Positions 8,913 to 16,936 of a stretch of DNA of 64,000 nucleotides are shown in pieces. This stretch comes from Muribaculum sp. (GTDB lineage Bacteria > Bacteroidota > Bacteroidia > Bacteroidales > Muribaculaceae). Position 1 is the first letter of the stretch. Every line of letters starts with the position of its first letter. A program made the translations under genes and the position numbers. The notes beneath the pieces are model-generated. The model saw only the letters and a list, made by a program, of their open reading frames with translations, was not told the DNA's origin and did no database searches. Location of the stretch: contig VSOZ01000007.1 in NCBI GenBank assembly GCA_009775095.1, positions 71,470 through 135,469 on the forward strand, read 5' to 3'.

Positions 8913-10295
8913 TTAGCGTATAGCTTCATAGATGAGCTTGGGGATATCGGTGTTATTGTTTGCGCCGCTGAATTTACCGGCTCCGGCGCCTATGGCAAAT
9001 ACAGGTACCGGATTGGCCGTATGGCTGCTGCTGATAAATGCTGTGCCCACCTGCTTGTTGTATATCTTGAACACCTCTACGACAAAGGCATTATATACAT
9101 TGTACAACGCCCTTTCGCTTAGCGCCGTACGGTCGATGAACGTGCGGTTGAACGTGTTCTGCAGGCTCTCGGTCGTTTTGTCGTCGACAGGGATGGCGGT
9201 CCAGAAACCGAGCTTGTCAGAGAGCAGCGCTTTCATCTCCTCCCAAGTTATGGGTTTGTTGTTTTCGAGCAGGTCGCGGCAGTAGTCGGTAAGCCGGTCT
9301 TTGCTTATTCGCTGGTTGTCGATAAGTGCGAGCCCGCCTTTAGTTTTGCGCGACAGAGCCATGCCGCCGGTGTCATGGTCGGCCGTGACCACGATAAGTG
9401 TCTCGTCGGGGTGCTGCAGGTAGAAGTCGTAAGCTATTTTTATTGCGTCCTGAAAATTAAGTATCTCTTTTATCACGCCTCCGGGGTCGTTGGCATGAGC
9501 GGCATGGTCAATGTTGCCCCCTTCGACCATCATGAAGAAGCGGTCGGGAGAGCGACGGCTGACTTGTGCGAGTCCGGCGCGTGTCAGCTCCGGCAGGGTC
9601 ATGGCTCCGGGTATAGAGTCGATTGTATAACCGATGTCATTGTTGTTGCTCCATACTCCCTCCGGACTTAGTACTATCAGGCGCTCGGCGTCTATATTCT
9701 CATGACCGTCGGTGCCGTACACTATTTTTATGCCTGATTTTTCAAGCATCCCGGCTGCTGCGGTTGGACGTCCCTCGCTGTCTTTGAGTCCGCGCAACGA
9801 GGCCCCGCCCATGAAGTCGTAGCCTGATTTTACGGCATCTTCATCAATCCCTTCGAGCATTCCGCGGTCGAGTCGGTTGGCATAGAATGCAGCGGGTGTG
9901 GCGTCGTCGGGAGCCACCGATGTGAGTATGCCCACACCCCAGCCCTCATCCTTGAGAGTGCGGGCTATAGACTTGTAGTGAACGGTCGAGTCGGGCGACA
10001 TGGCCACCATATAGTTGTTGGTCTTGAATCCTGTCGACAAGGCGGTGCCTGCGGCGGCCGAGTCGGTCACGGGCGATGAGGCCGAATATGTCCATGCCTG
10101 CGATGCTACGGGAAACTGCATCATGAGCAGCGGCTCTTCGTTTCCGAGCACAATGCGGTTATAGTACTGTGTGGCGTTGACATGGCCCATGCCCATGCCG
10201 TCGCCGATGAAGTAAAAAACATACTTTGCTTTTGCTCCGGCCATGACAGCCGTCATCATAAGCAGTGCAAGAAGTGTGGATCGGTAATATCTCAT
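8913..10295 (-). CDS. Alkaline phosphatase, secreted
   Basis: Phosphomonoesterase of the alkaline phosphatase superfamily, 460 residues with an N-terminal signal peptide. The nucleophile is S79 in SPVTDSAAAGTAL. Metal ligands are recognisable in FIGDGMG (residues 30-36), EGGNIDHAAH and VTADHDTGG, and the late SSSHTANPVPVFAIG supplies the last histidine. This is the metal-binding layout of PhoA-like enzymes acting outside the cytoplasm. It lies 22 bp downstream of the GH3-family gene on the same strand, so the two may be cotranscribed. Physiological substrate is not visible from sequence. Confidence 0.9.
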   Translation of the reverse strand: MRYYRSTLLALLMMTAVMAGAKAKYVFYFIGDGMGMGHVNATQYYNRIVLGNEEPLLMMQFPVASQAWTYSASSPVTDSAAAGTALSTGFKTNNYMVAMSPDSTVHYKSIARTLKDEGWGVGILTSVAPDDATPAAFYANRLDRGMLEGIDEDAVKSGYDFMGGASLRGLKDSEGRPTAAAGMLEKSGIKIVYGTDGHENIDAERLIVLSPEGVWSNNNDIGYTIDSIPGAMTLPELTRAGLAQVSRRSPDRFFMMVEGGNIDHAAHANDPGGVIKEILNFQDAIKIAYDFYLQHPDETLIVVTADHDTGGMALSRKTKGGLALIDNQRISKDRLTDYCRDLLENNKPITWEEMKALLSDKLGFWTAIPVDDKTTESLQNTFNRTFIDRTALSERALYNVYNAFVVEVFKIYNKQVGTAFISSSHTANPVPVFAIGAGAGKFSGANNNTDIPKLIYEAIR

Positions 10296-10317
10296 ATAAG
10301 TTATAGTTAAAAAAGTG

Positions 10318-11835
10318 TTATCCTATATTGTTGAGCTGCAGCAGCGGGTCCATGATGCGGCGGTCGTTGCTCAGACGGGGTATCTTGCGCTGTCCGCCGA
10401 GTTTTCCCGTCGATGCGAGCCATGTGTCGAATACTCCCGGCCGCCCTTTGACTATGCTGAGTCGGTCAAGAAACAGATTGCCCGCACGTTTTGCCTGATA
10501 ATCGGAGTTCTCGCTACAAAGATTGCGGTCGAGAGCGTCGGCGAAGGCCTCCATGTCGTCAGGCTCCCGGCTGAATTCGATTAGCCATTCGTGGCGCCCG
10601 CGTGATTTGTCGCCGGCATACACCGGCGCGGCGGTATAGTTGGCGATGGCGCAGTTTAGTTCACGGCATGTCGCGGCTATAGCTGCGTCGGCGTTGTATA
10701 CCATAAGCTCTTCGCCGAAAGTGTTGATGTAGTGTTTTGTGCGCCCCGATATGATTATTTTGAGCGGATGTACCGAGGTGACTGTCACGGTGTCGCCAAG
10801 TGCATATCGCCACAGCCCGTTGCATGAGGTTATAATCATGGCGTAGGTCTCGCCCTCCTTGACCTCCCATGCCGAAAGGGCTCGCGGAAATTTGTCATCT
10901 GTTTCATCCAGAGGAATGAACTCGTAGAATATGCCTATGTCAAGCAGCAGAAGCAGCGCTGGATCTTCGATTGCAGATTGTACGGCAAAGAAGCCTTCGG
11001 AGGCATTGTAGGTCTCGATATAGCGCATGCGCGCAGGGTCGGTGATGTGCGCGTATTGCTCACGGTAAGGCTTGAACGATATGCCGCCGTGGAAAAACAC
11101 CTCAAGGTGCGGCCATACGTCATGTATGGTCGAGGCTCCGGCTGCGGCTATGACCTCCTTCAGCACGGTCAGAAACCATGACGGCACACCCGATATGTTG
11201 GTTATGTCGCTGTGTATCGATGCCTTGACGAGTGCCGGGAGTTTCTGCCGCCAGTCCTCCATGAGGGCTATGCGTTTTGACGGTACTCTGACGAGATTGA
11301 CAAGCGGGTTTATGGCGTCGATAAGGTTGGCCGACAGGTCACCCACTTTCACGCCTGCAGGGAGTGTAAGTTCGTTGGCGAAACTGCCGCCGAGTATGAA
11401 GCCCTTGCCGTCAAACATGCGGCTGTCAGGATAGAGGTGGAGGTAAGTGCTGACGACATCGCTACCGCCCTGATAGTGGTTGCGGCGCAGTGAGTCGGCG
11501 GTAACCGGTATGTATTTGCTTTTCCCGTCGGAGGTGCCTGACGATTGGGCGAAACGTCTTGTCATCCCGGGCCACAGAATGTCCTTCTCTCCGGCTATCA
11601 TGCGCTCTACAAGCGGCCTTATGTCGACATATCCGCTTACCGGCACATGACTCCTGTAGTCATCGTAGCCGCTTATGCCTGTGAAGCCGAGACGCTCTCC
11701 GACGAGAGTCTTGCGGCCGTTTTTCAATAGCATACCGAGCTGCGATGACTGTGTGCCCCTTGCATTCAGGGTTGTATATGTTATTGCATCGATCCGCTTT
11801 ATGAAATGCGGTCTGACCAACGAAGTTAAATTCAT
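10318..11835 (-). CDS. GH3-family acyl-adenylate-forming enzyme
   Basis: 505-residue homologue of the plant GH3 (auxin-responsive) acyl acid-amido synthetases, members of the adenylate-forming ANL superfamily. The ATP-binding motif I is seen at RFAQSSGTSDGKSKYIPVT (about residues 95-113), followed by the conserved HYQGGSDVVSTYL region, EGFFAVQ, and the C-terminal FGEELM motif. Bacterial members are common in Bacteroidetes but their acyl and amino substrates are largely uncharacterised. A -7 like TAACTTTG lies on the minus strand at 11867-11860, just upstream. Family assignment is firm; the reaction is inferred. Confidence 0.85.
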   Translation of the reverse strand: MNLTSLVRPHFIKRIDAITYTTLNARGTQSSQLGMLLKNGRKTLVGERLGFTGISGYDDYRSHVPVSGYVDIRPLVERMIAGEKDILWPGMTRRFAQSSGTSDGKSKYIPVTADSLRRNHYQGGSDVVSTYLHLYPDSRMFDGKGFILGGSFANELTLPAGVKVGDLSANLIDAINPLVNLVRVPSKRIALMEDWRQKLPALVKASIHSDITNISGVPSWFLTVLKEVIAAAGASTIHDVWPHLEVFFHGGISFKPYREQYAHITDPARMRYIETYNASEGFFAVQSAIEDPALLLLLDIGIFYEFIPLDETDDKFPRALSAWEVKEGETYAMIITSCNGLWRYALGDTVTVTSVHPLKIIISGRTKHYINTFGEELMVYNADAAIAATCRELNCAIANYTAAPVYAGDKSRGRHEWLIEFSREPDDMEAFADALDRNLCSENSDYQAKRAGNLFLDRLSIVKGRPGVFDTWLASTGKLGGQRKIPRLSNDRRIMDPLLQLNNIG

Positions 11836-11914
11836 TGACTAATTTTAATCGTAATTCAACAAAGTTACACTAAATTTGTTGAAAAAATAAGATTATAACA
11901 TTAATTAAAGAGAT

Positions 11915-12253
11915 ATGAAAAAGTCCTTTCTATTGGGAATTATGCTTACAGTGCTATCAGTAGCTATGGTGTCATGTGATGACGAGGACTATGATCCGAT
12001 AAACGCTCCGTTTCTCGGAAGTTGGGTACAGGACGATGGCAGCAGCCGGTTTATCTTTGACAGTGACGGCTACGGCAGCTACAGCGACTTCAACGGCACT
12101 TATGATTTTACTTGGGAGTGGGATGACTACGAGATAGAGATATACTTTCCGGACGGCGATGAATGGGATTATGGCTGGGACATGGAGGGACCGTCCAATC
12201 TGATTCTGTATGACGATTATACCGGAGTTGAATTATATTATACCCGTTTTTAA
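11915..12253 (+). CDS. Small acidic lipoprotein
   Basis: Protein of 112 residues with a lipoprotein signal peptide: hydrophobic stretch then SVAMVSC with the lipidated cysteine at C21 followed by DDED. The mature part is very acidic and rich in Tyr, Trp and Asp (GSWVQDDGSSRFIFDSDGYGSY, then WEWDDYEIEIYF), with a beta-strand pattern resembling small lipocalin-like Bacteroidales lipoproteins. Function is unknown. Its TAA stop overlaps the stop of the convergent downstream gene: both use the palindromic TTAA at 12250-12253. Confidence 0.7.
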   Translation: MKKSFLLGIMLTVLSVAMVSCDDEDYDPINAPFLGSWVQDDGSSRFIFDSDGYGSYSDFNGTYDFTWEWDDYEIEIYFPDGDEWDYGWDMEGPSNLILYDDYTGVELYYTRF

Positions 12254-13392
12254 AGTTTAACGGGTATATCTTTTCGGAAAGCGGTGCGGCGACGGTGTTG
12301 ACGGCGGTCAAAAAACTTCCACTGTTGTTGCACGTTTTCATTTTCGGCAAGTTCGGGGTTGCTTTCAGCCCAGCTATAACCGTTTTTAATATATACCGGC
12401 AGAAGGTCGGTAAACAGCAGTGCGTTCACTCCCTTGCTCTGATATTCCGGTTTTACGGCCACAAGCAGCAGGTCTACCGTGTCATTGGGGCGGTAGAGCG
12501 CTTTGAGCAGATGTGTCCATCCGAACGGGAACAGTCGTCCGCGCGATTTCTGCAACGCCCTTGATAACGACGGGATGGATATGCCCACTCCCACGAGCCG
12601 GTCATCGGCGTCAACGATGACGCATACGTTTTCAAGCCGCAGAATCGGCAGGTATATGCTTATATAGTAATCGATCTGACGTTTTGTCAATGGTGAGTAG
12701 CCGTACAAGCGGTCGTAGGCTTCGTTGATAAGTTCAAACAATGCCTGTCCGTACTGCTCTTTAAGTTTTTTCGAGCTGGTGAATTTTATTGTGCGGAGAT
12801 TGTATTTGCGTCTTACGATGTCGCCTACGCGCTGGAGCTGGTCGGGTACTTTGTCGGGTACTGTCATACGGTATTCCACCCATTCGGCATCGCTCCTGAA
12901 GCCGAGGCGCTCCATATGGCGCGGATAGTAAGGATAGTTATATATTGTGGCCATTGTGCCGAGCTCGTCAAAGCCGTAGGTCAGCATGCCTTCATGATCC
13001 ATGTCGCTGAAGCCCATGGGACCTACTATGGAGTTTAGCCCCTGTGATTTGCCCCATCGCATAAGCTCGTTGAACAGGGCGTCGACCACTTCGTCATCGT
13101 CGATGAAGTCCATGAAGCCGAAGCGCAGGTCGCGCGACCCGGTGCGGTCATTGACAACCGAGTTTACAATACCGGTTATGCGGCCTACAGGCTTGCCGTC
13201 GCGATAAGCCATCCAAGACTTTGCCGTACAGTAGTCAAATGCCGGATTTTTATCGGGCGACAGCGTATCTATCTCATCATAGATAAGCGGCGGCACGAAG
13301 CAGTTATTGCCTTTATACAGCTCTATACCAAACTTCACATACTCTTTGAGTTGCGATCGGGTGGGGTCGATTTCTCTTATTTCAACTGACAT
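12250..13392 (-). CDS. GNAT-like acetyltransferase-fold protein
   Basis: 380-residue conserved protein. The N-terminal half (residues 10-160) contains KSWMAYRDGKPVGRITGIVN, a GNAT-type substrate-side strand pair, and the C-terminal part has VDLLLVAVKPEYQSKGVNALLFTDLLPVY, which resembles the acetyl-CoA-binding motif A (Q/R-x-x-G-x). I recognise it as the long GNAT-like family common in Bacteroidetes, without known substrate. It starts 8 bp after the pseudokinase stop on the same strand, so the two genes are probably cotranscribed and may work together. Confidence 0.65.
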   Translation of the reverse strand: MSVEIREIDPTRSQLKEYVKFGIELYKGNNCFVPPLIYDEIDTLSPDKNPAFDYCTAKSWMAYRDGKPVGRITGIVNSVVNDRTGSRDLRFGFMDFIDDDEVVDALFNELMRWGKSQGLNSIVGPMGFSDMDHEGMLTYGFDELGTMATIYNYPYYPRHMERLGFRSDAEWVEYRMTVPDKVPDQLQRVGDIVRRKYNLRTIKFTSSKKLKEQYGQALFELINEAYDRLYGYSPLTKRQIDYYISIYLPILRLENVCVIVDADDRLVGVGISIPSLSRALQKSRGRLFPFGWTHLLKALYRPNDTVDLLLVAVKPEYQSKGVNALLFTDLLPVYIKNGYSWAESNPELAENENVQQQWKFFDRRQHRRRTAFRKDIPVKL

Positions 13393-13400
13393 TGCGATTG

Positions 13401-14204
13401 CTATTTTACGTTTTCAATCGACGGTCGACCGTCGATTGCCGGTGTCGGCTGGCGGGTATTGAGCCAAGCGAGCAGAACGATCATCAATGATAGAAAAACA
13501 ATCAATAAGATGTATAGTTGATTGCTTGACCTGTGTTCGAGTGCGAGGTGCAGGTCCTGAACATCGCGGTAACGCTTGTCGGGGTCGGAATCCATGCACT
13601 TTTTTGCCACTTTGCGGAGCAGTGTGTTTTTGCCCTCTACATGGTCGAGAGCTTCGTTTAACACGAGGCCGTAATTGTATATATCTTCCGACATGTCGGC
13701 CGGCTCCATATGTTTCAATTGGTCAAAGCCTACATCTATCAACTTCAGGTTGCCTATATTTTCGGTGAAAATTATAGTTTCGGGGCGTATGGGATGATGT
13801 ACGATGTGGTTGGCTTGAATGTAGTCTATTGCATCGAGAAGATCGTGCCGGAGTTTTTGTATTATCTCCGGAGTCACTTTGTTCTCGTTCATAAGCTTGC
13901 GGAGCGAGTCGCCGTATACGTCGTCGGTTATTATGCATCGGCCAAGTCCGGGTATCTCCTCAAAGTCGTTTATCATGACTATGTGGGGATGGGCGAGGTT
14001 GTAACGTACTTCAAACTCTTTTTCAATCATTGCCATAAAGTCGGGATGGTCGGCATACTCCGGCTTAAGGGTTTTCAGCATCACCCATTTCCCGTATTTC
14101 CTGGCCGTATATACGAGGTAGTACTCCTCCTCCCACTCCGGAAGAAGCGTTATCTCGGTCCATTTTTCGGCAGATGGCTGCGGTGCGGCTTCGTTTTTTG
14201 TCAT
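13401..14204 (-). CDS. Membrane-anchored protein pseudokinase
   Basis: 267-residue protein with a eukaryotic-type (Hanks) kinase fold and a C-terminal transmembrane segment (about residues 229-248), giving a cytoplasmic kinase-like domain. The VxxK lysine is kept (VMLK44) and a helix C glutamate is available (EKEFE). The catalytic loop is degenerate: canonical HRDxKPEN reads HHPIRPET at residues 136-143, so the catalytic Asp, the Lys and the Asn are all replaced. DFG reads DVG (157-159). No glycine-rich loop is visible. It may bind nucleotide or act as a scaffold. A GNAT-like protein follows in the same unit. Confidence 0.75.
   Translation of the reverse strand: MTKNEAAPQPSAEKWTEITLLPEWEEEYYLVYTARKYGKWVMLKTLKPEYADHPDFMAMIEKEFEVRYNLAHPHIVMINDFEEIPGLGRCIITDDVYGDSLRKLMNENKVTPEIIQKLRHDLLDAIDYIQANHIVHHPIRPETIIFTENIGNLKLIDVGFDQLKHMEPADMSEDIYNYGLVLNEALDHVEGKNTLLRKVAKKCMDSDPDKRYRDVQDLHLALEHRSSNQLYILLIVFLSLMIVLLAWLNTRQPTPAIDGRPSIENVK
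13415..13438. repeat. Perfect 24-bp palindrome in pseudokinase 3' end
   Basis: The 24 bases are identical to their own reverse complement, with no loop; the core is CGACGGTCGACCGTCG. It lies within the last codons of the pseudokinase gene, just before its stop. It could be a binding site or a very short terminator-like fold, but no T tract follows on either strand. Confidence 0.7.
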
Positions 14205-14358
14205 CGGTTGAAACGTTGTTTGAACGGCAAAAATACAAAAGTTTTTTATTAAATGTCGGCTATCGGTGTCTACTTTTAATTGCCTGACATCTATTTTACG
14301 AAATTTTATGACATAACGTCGCGAATTCTCAATTTCGCGGCACCGGTCTTATACACGA

Positions 14359-14390
14359 CACGGAGCACGGCAATGTTGTCGTGCTCCGTG
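14359..14390. repeat. Perfect 11-bp inverted repeat downstream of panB
   Basis: A perfect 11-bp stem (14359-14369 with 14380-14390) with a 10-nt loop sits 57 bp past the panB stop. It lacks a T tract on either strand, so it may act as a transcript-stabilising hairpin or a factor-assisted terminator. The remaining 14205-14446 spacer holds a TATTTTTG -7 like element (minus strand, 14235-14228) for the pseudokinase and nothing else I recognise. Confidence 0.55.
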
Positions 14391-14446
14391 ATTAACCTGC
14401 TTCGACGCTCGATAAAGCGCCTGTATATTGACGGTATACTGTCTGA

Positions 14447-15265
14447 TCAGTATTGCTCCTTATCGTTGGGGAAGTCGCGGGTCTTGACGTCATCGATGTA
14501 GTGGGCTACGGCATCGTTGATGACTGTCGACAGATCGGCGTAACGGCGCAGGAAGCGTGGTGAGAAGCCTTTGTTGATACCGAGCATGTCGTGCATGACG
14601 AGTACTTGTCCGTCAACACCGCCTCCTGCACCTATACCGATAACGGGTATGGATACCTCGGCTGCGACGCGCGTGGCGAGCTGTGCCGGTATTTTTTCAA
14701 GAACGAGAGCGAAGCAGCCTATCTCTTCGAGCAGTTTGGCGTCAGCCACAAGTTTCTCGGCTTCAGCTTCCTCTTTGGCGCGCACGGCGTAGGTGCCGAA
14801 CTTGTTGATGGACTGCGGGGTGAGTCCGAGGTGTCCCATGACCGGAATACCGGCGCAGAGTACGCGTTCGATTGACTCGCGTATTTCCGCTCCCCCCTCC
14901 ATTTTCACAGCTTCGGCATGGCTCTCTTTCATGATGCGTATTGCTGATGCGAGGGCTTCCTTGCTGTTGCCCTGGTAGCTACCGAATGGCAGGTCCACTA
15001 CAACAAGCGCTCTCTTGACGCCTTTTACCACCGACTTCGCATGATATATCATCTGGTCAAGGGTGATGGGCAGTGTGGTTATGTTGCCTGCCATGACGTT
15101 GGAGGCGGAGTCGCCTACGAGTATTACATCCATGCCGGCTTCGTCAATAAGCTTTGCCATTGAGAAGTCATAGGCTGTAAGCATGGCTATCTTTTCGCCG
15201 CGGGCTTTCATTTCGCTGAGGCGATGAGTGGTCACTTTGCGTTGGTCTTCTGTGTAAGTTGACAT
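14447..15265 (-). CDS. panB: 3-methyl-2-oxobutanoate hydroxymethyltransferase
   Basis: Ketopantoate hydroxymethyltransferase (272 residues), first committed step of pantothenate and CoA synthesis, using methylene-tetrahydrofolate. The TIM-barrel family signature is clear: MLTAYDFSMAKLIDEAGMD, VGDSASNVMAG (metal-binding Asp), VVDLPFGSY (second metal Asp), MGHLGLTPQS, LVLEKIP (catalytic Glu) and IPVIGIGAGGGVDGQVLVMHDMLG. The C-terminus FPNDKEQY matches other Bacteroidales PanB proteins, which supports the stop. It is divergent from the S24 regulator. Confidence 0.97.
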   Translation of the reverse strand: MSTYTEDQRKVTTHRLSEMKARGEKIAMLTAYDFSMAKLIDEAGMDVILVGDSASNVMAGNITTLPITLDQMIYHAKSVVKGVKRALVVVDLPFGSYQGNSKEALASAIRIMKESHAEAVKMEGGAEIRESIERVLCAGIPVMGHLGLTPQSINKFGTYAVRAKEEAEAEKLVADAKLLEEIGCFALVLEKIPAQLATRVAAEVSIPVIGIGAGGGVDGQVLVMHDMLGINKGFSPRFLRRYADLSTVINDAVAHYIDDVKTRDFPNDKEQY

Positions 15266-15290
15266 TTTGTTAGTTGTTTATAAAGACGCG

Positions 15291-15322
15291 CAAAGTTACC
15301 TTTTATCTTATTGACAAACAAA
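15291..15322 (-). promoter_or_regulatory. Promoter for panB
   Basis: Minus strand TAACTTTG (15298-15291) with TTTG at -33 (15322-15319) and a 20-bp spacer. The predicted leader is about 20 nt. Confidence 0.7.
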
Positions 15323-15368
15323 TATAACCGTTTTTTATTGGTTAGATGTAAAATAATGGCACAAAAAC

Positions 15369-15403
15369 TTGCATTATTGCAATTGATAGAGTATTTTTGC
15401 AAT
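15369..15403 (+). promoter_or_regulatory. Promoter of S24 regulator with repeated TTGCA(A/T)T boxes
   Basis: TTG at 15369-15371 and TATTTTTG at 15392-15399 with a 20-bp spacer form a promoter for the regulator at 15421. Three related boxes overlap it: TTGCATT (15369-15375), TTGCAAT (15377-15383, inside the 8-bp palindrome ATTGCAAT at 15376-15383) and TTGCAAT (15397-15403). The last two are exactly 20 bp apart, two helical turns, as expected for cooperative binding of a dimeric repressor. Autoregulation is inference. Confidence 0.55.
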
Positions 15404-15420
15404 GTAAAACCACCTCAATT

Positions 15421-16113
15421 ATGGAAACATCACACTCTCAGGATGCAATAATAGGCCGCATAAGGCATATTATGCAGCTAAAGCACCTTTCGCAGTCGCA
15501 ACTTGCGAAAACTATCGGCATAGACGCCTCCAATGTATCCAAGTATCTTAGCGGACGCTTGCCCGTAAGCGAAGCTCTGCTCAATCGTATAGTTGTAAAC
15601 CTAAATGTGTCGAAGGATTGGCTGCGCGACGGCAAGGGTTTGCCCTTCGACAAGGTGTCGCGGGCGCTTGCGGTATCGTCGGGTGAGGTTATCGTGTCGT
15701 GTATCAACGAGGGTATCCCGGTCTATGATATCGATGTGGCTGCCGGATGTACCGAGATGTCGCGTGCGTTTACCGAGGAAAATGTCATCGGGCGGCTGAA
15801 TTTCCCCAATCTTAATCCCGACTGGATTGTGGTGCGGGCCAAAGGCGATTCGATGATGCCCAAGATCAACAATGGCGGTTATGTGGCTTTCCTGCCTCAG
15901 AGTGATCTGCAGAATATAATGTGGGGGCAGATATATGTCGTGGTGATGGAAAATCGCAGAGTGGTCAAGTATGTTCGCCGTCATCAGGAGGACCCCTCGA
16001 AAGTGGTGCTGCGTAGTGAAAACCGCAACTATGACGACATGGATGTGGCGCTCAATGACATATGTGCGCTTTATGTGGTGGAACGTATTATTAACATTCA
16101 GGATTGTGTCTGA
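15421..16113 (+). CDS. XRE/S24 LexA-like transcriptional regulator
   Basis: 230-residue repressor with an N-terminal helix-turn-helix (residues 11-65; recognition region about 26-46, QLAKTIGIDASNVSKYLSG) and a C-terminal S24 peptidase domain. The catalytic dyad is S144 (KGDSMMP) and K183 (RRVVKYV), and an Ala-Gly pair at 108-109 is a plausible self-cleavage site, so inactivation by RecA or another signal is possible. The start was put at the ATG at 15421, since an upstream in-frame ATG lies inside the promoter. No prophage genes adjoin it, so it is a chromosomal stress regulator of the CI/LexA type rather than a phage remnant. Confidence 0.88.
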   Translation: METSHSQDAIIGRIRHIMQLKHLSQSQLAKTIGIDASNVSKYLSGRLPVSEALLNRIVVNLNVSKDWLRDGKGLPFDKVSRALAVSSGEVIVSCINEGIPVYDIDVAAGCTEMSRAFTEENVIGRLNFPNLNPDWIVVRAKGDSMMPKINNGGYVAFLPQSDLQNIMWGQIYVVVMENRRVVKYVRRHQEDPSKVVLRSENRNYDDMDVALNDICALYVVERIINIQDCV

Positions 16114-16131
16114 ACGATAAGGTATATTGAC

Positions 16132-16926
16132 ATGGGAAAAAACAAGTTGAAAAAATTTAGCGACATGGAGTCGATGGAGTGTGTCTTTCAGTATCCTTTC
16201 AGTGTGTTGAAGGAGCGGGGTTTCCCGATGAATGGCCGTTGGAACTCCGATTATTTCCATAATGACAATCCTATAATACTTGAACTCGGTTGTGGCAAAG
16301 GTGAATATACGGTAGGTCTTGCGGAGCGGTTTCCCGATAAGAACTTTATCGGAATAGACATAAAGGGTGCACGCATGTGGTCGGGTGCATGTCAGGTGCG
16401 TGACCGTAAGATTGGCAATGCGGCCTTTCTGCGTACGAGTATAGAGCTGCTGCCATACTTTTTCGCTCCCGGCGAGGTCGACGAGATATGGATTACATTT
16501 CCCGACCCGCAGATGAAGAAAGTCAACAAGCGCCTGACAGGTACGCGGTTTCTCCGGCTGTACCGCGAGGTGCTTAAAGACGGAGGCCGTGTGCACCTGA
16601 AGACCGACAGCCCGTTTTTGTATACCTATACGGGCATTATGGCGCGGCACAATTCGTTGCCGCTTCTTGCCGACACATGCGACCTGTACGCCGATCCGCA
16701 GGGTGTCGACGATATACTCGGCATACGCACCTTCTACGAGCAGCAGTGGCTTGACCGCGGGCTGACCATAAAATACATATCTTGGACTTTGCCGGCGCAG
16801 GGTGAGCTCACCGAACCGGAAGTAGAGATAGAGCCTGACACGTATCGCAGTTTCTCGCGCGGCGAACTGCAGTGCCCCGAACTTTGCAACCCGCAGGTGC
16901 GTATTAAAAACAATGATAAACAATAA
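16132..16926 (+). CDS. trmB: tRNA (guanine-N7)-methyltransferase
   Basis: SAM-dependent enzyme (264 residues) that makes m7G46 in tRNA variable loops. The Rossmann methyltransferase motif I is ILELGCGKGEYT (about 48-59), followed by FIGIDIKGARMW, and the TrmB signature DEIWITFPDPQMKKVNKRLT near residue 125 is unmistakable. It starts 19 bp after the S24 gene, and the next gene mrp starts 11 bp after its stop, suggesting cotranscription. Confidence 0.95.
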   Translation: MGKNKLKKFSDMESMECVFQYPFSVLKERGFPMNGRWNSDYFHNDNPIILELGCGKGEYTVGLAERFPDKNFIGIDIKGARMWSGACQVRDRKIGNAAFLRTSIELLPYFFAPGEVDEIWITFPDPQMKKVNKRLTGTRFLRLYREVLKDGGRVHLKTDSPFLYTYTGIMARHNSLPLLADTCDLYADPQGVDDILGIRTFYEQQWLDRGLTIKYISWTLPAQGELTEPEVEIEPDTYRSFSRGELQCPELCNPQVRIKNNDKQ

Positions 16927-16936
16927 ATTCAATAAT

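Noticed and set aside
14280..14501. Plus-strand 73-codon frame, and a 46-codon in-frame extension past the panB stop on the minus strand
   Set aside because: The PanB C-terminus is normal at the stop, neither frame has a recognisable product, and a perfect hairpin lies inside.
15421..16113. CI-like repressor as a prophage marker
   Set aside because: No integrase, structural phage genes or attachment sites nearby; neighbours are panB and trmB.
15601..16932. 443-codon open frame on the minus strand
   Set aside because: It runs antisense over the S24 regulator and trmB, both of which have clear motifs. Its His/Arg-rich translation is typical of a shadow frame.
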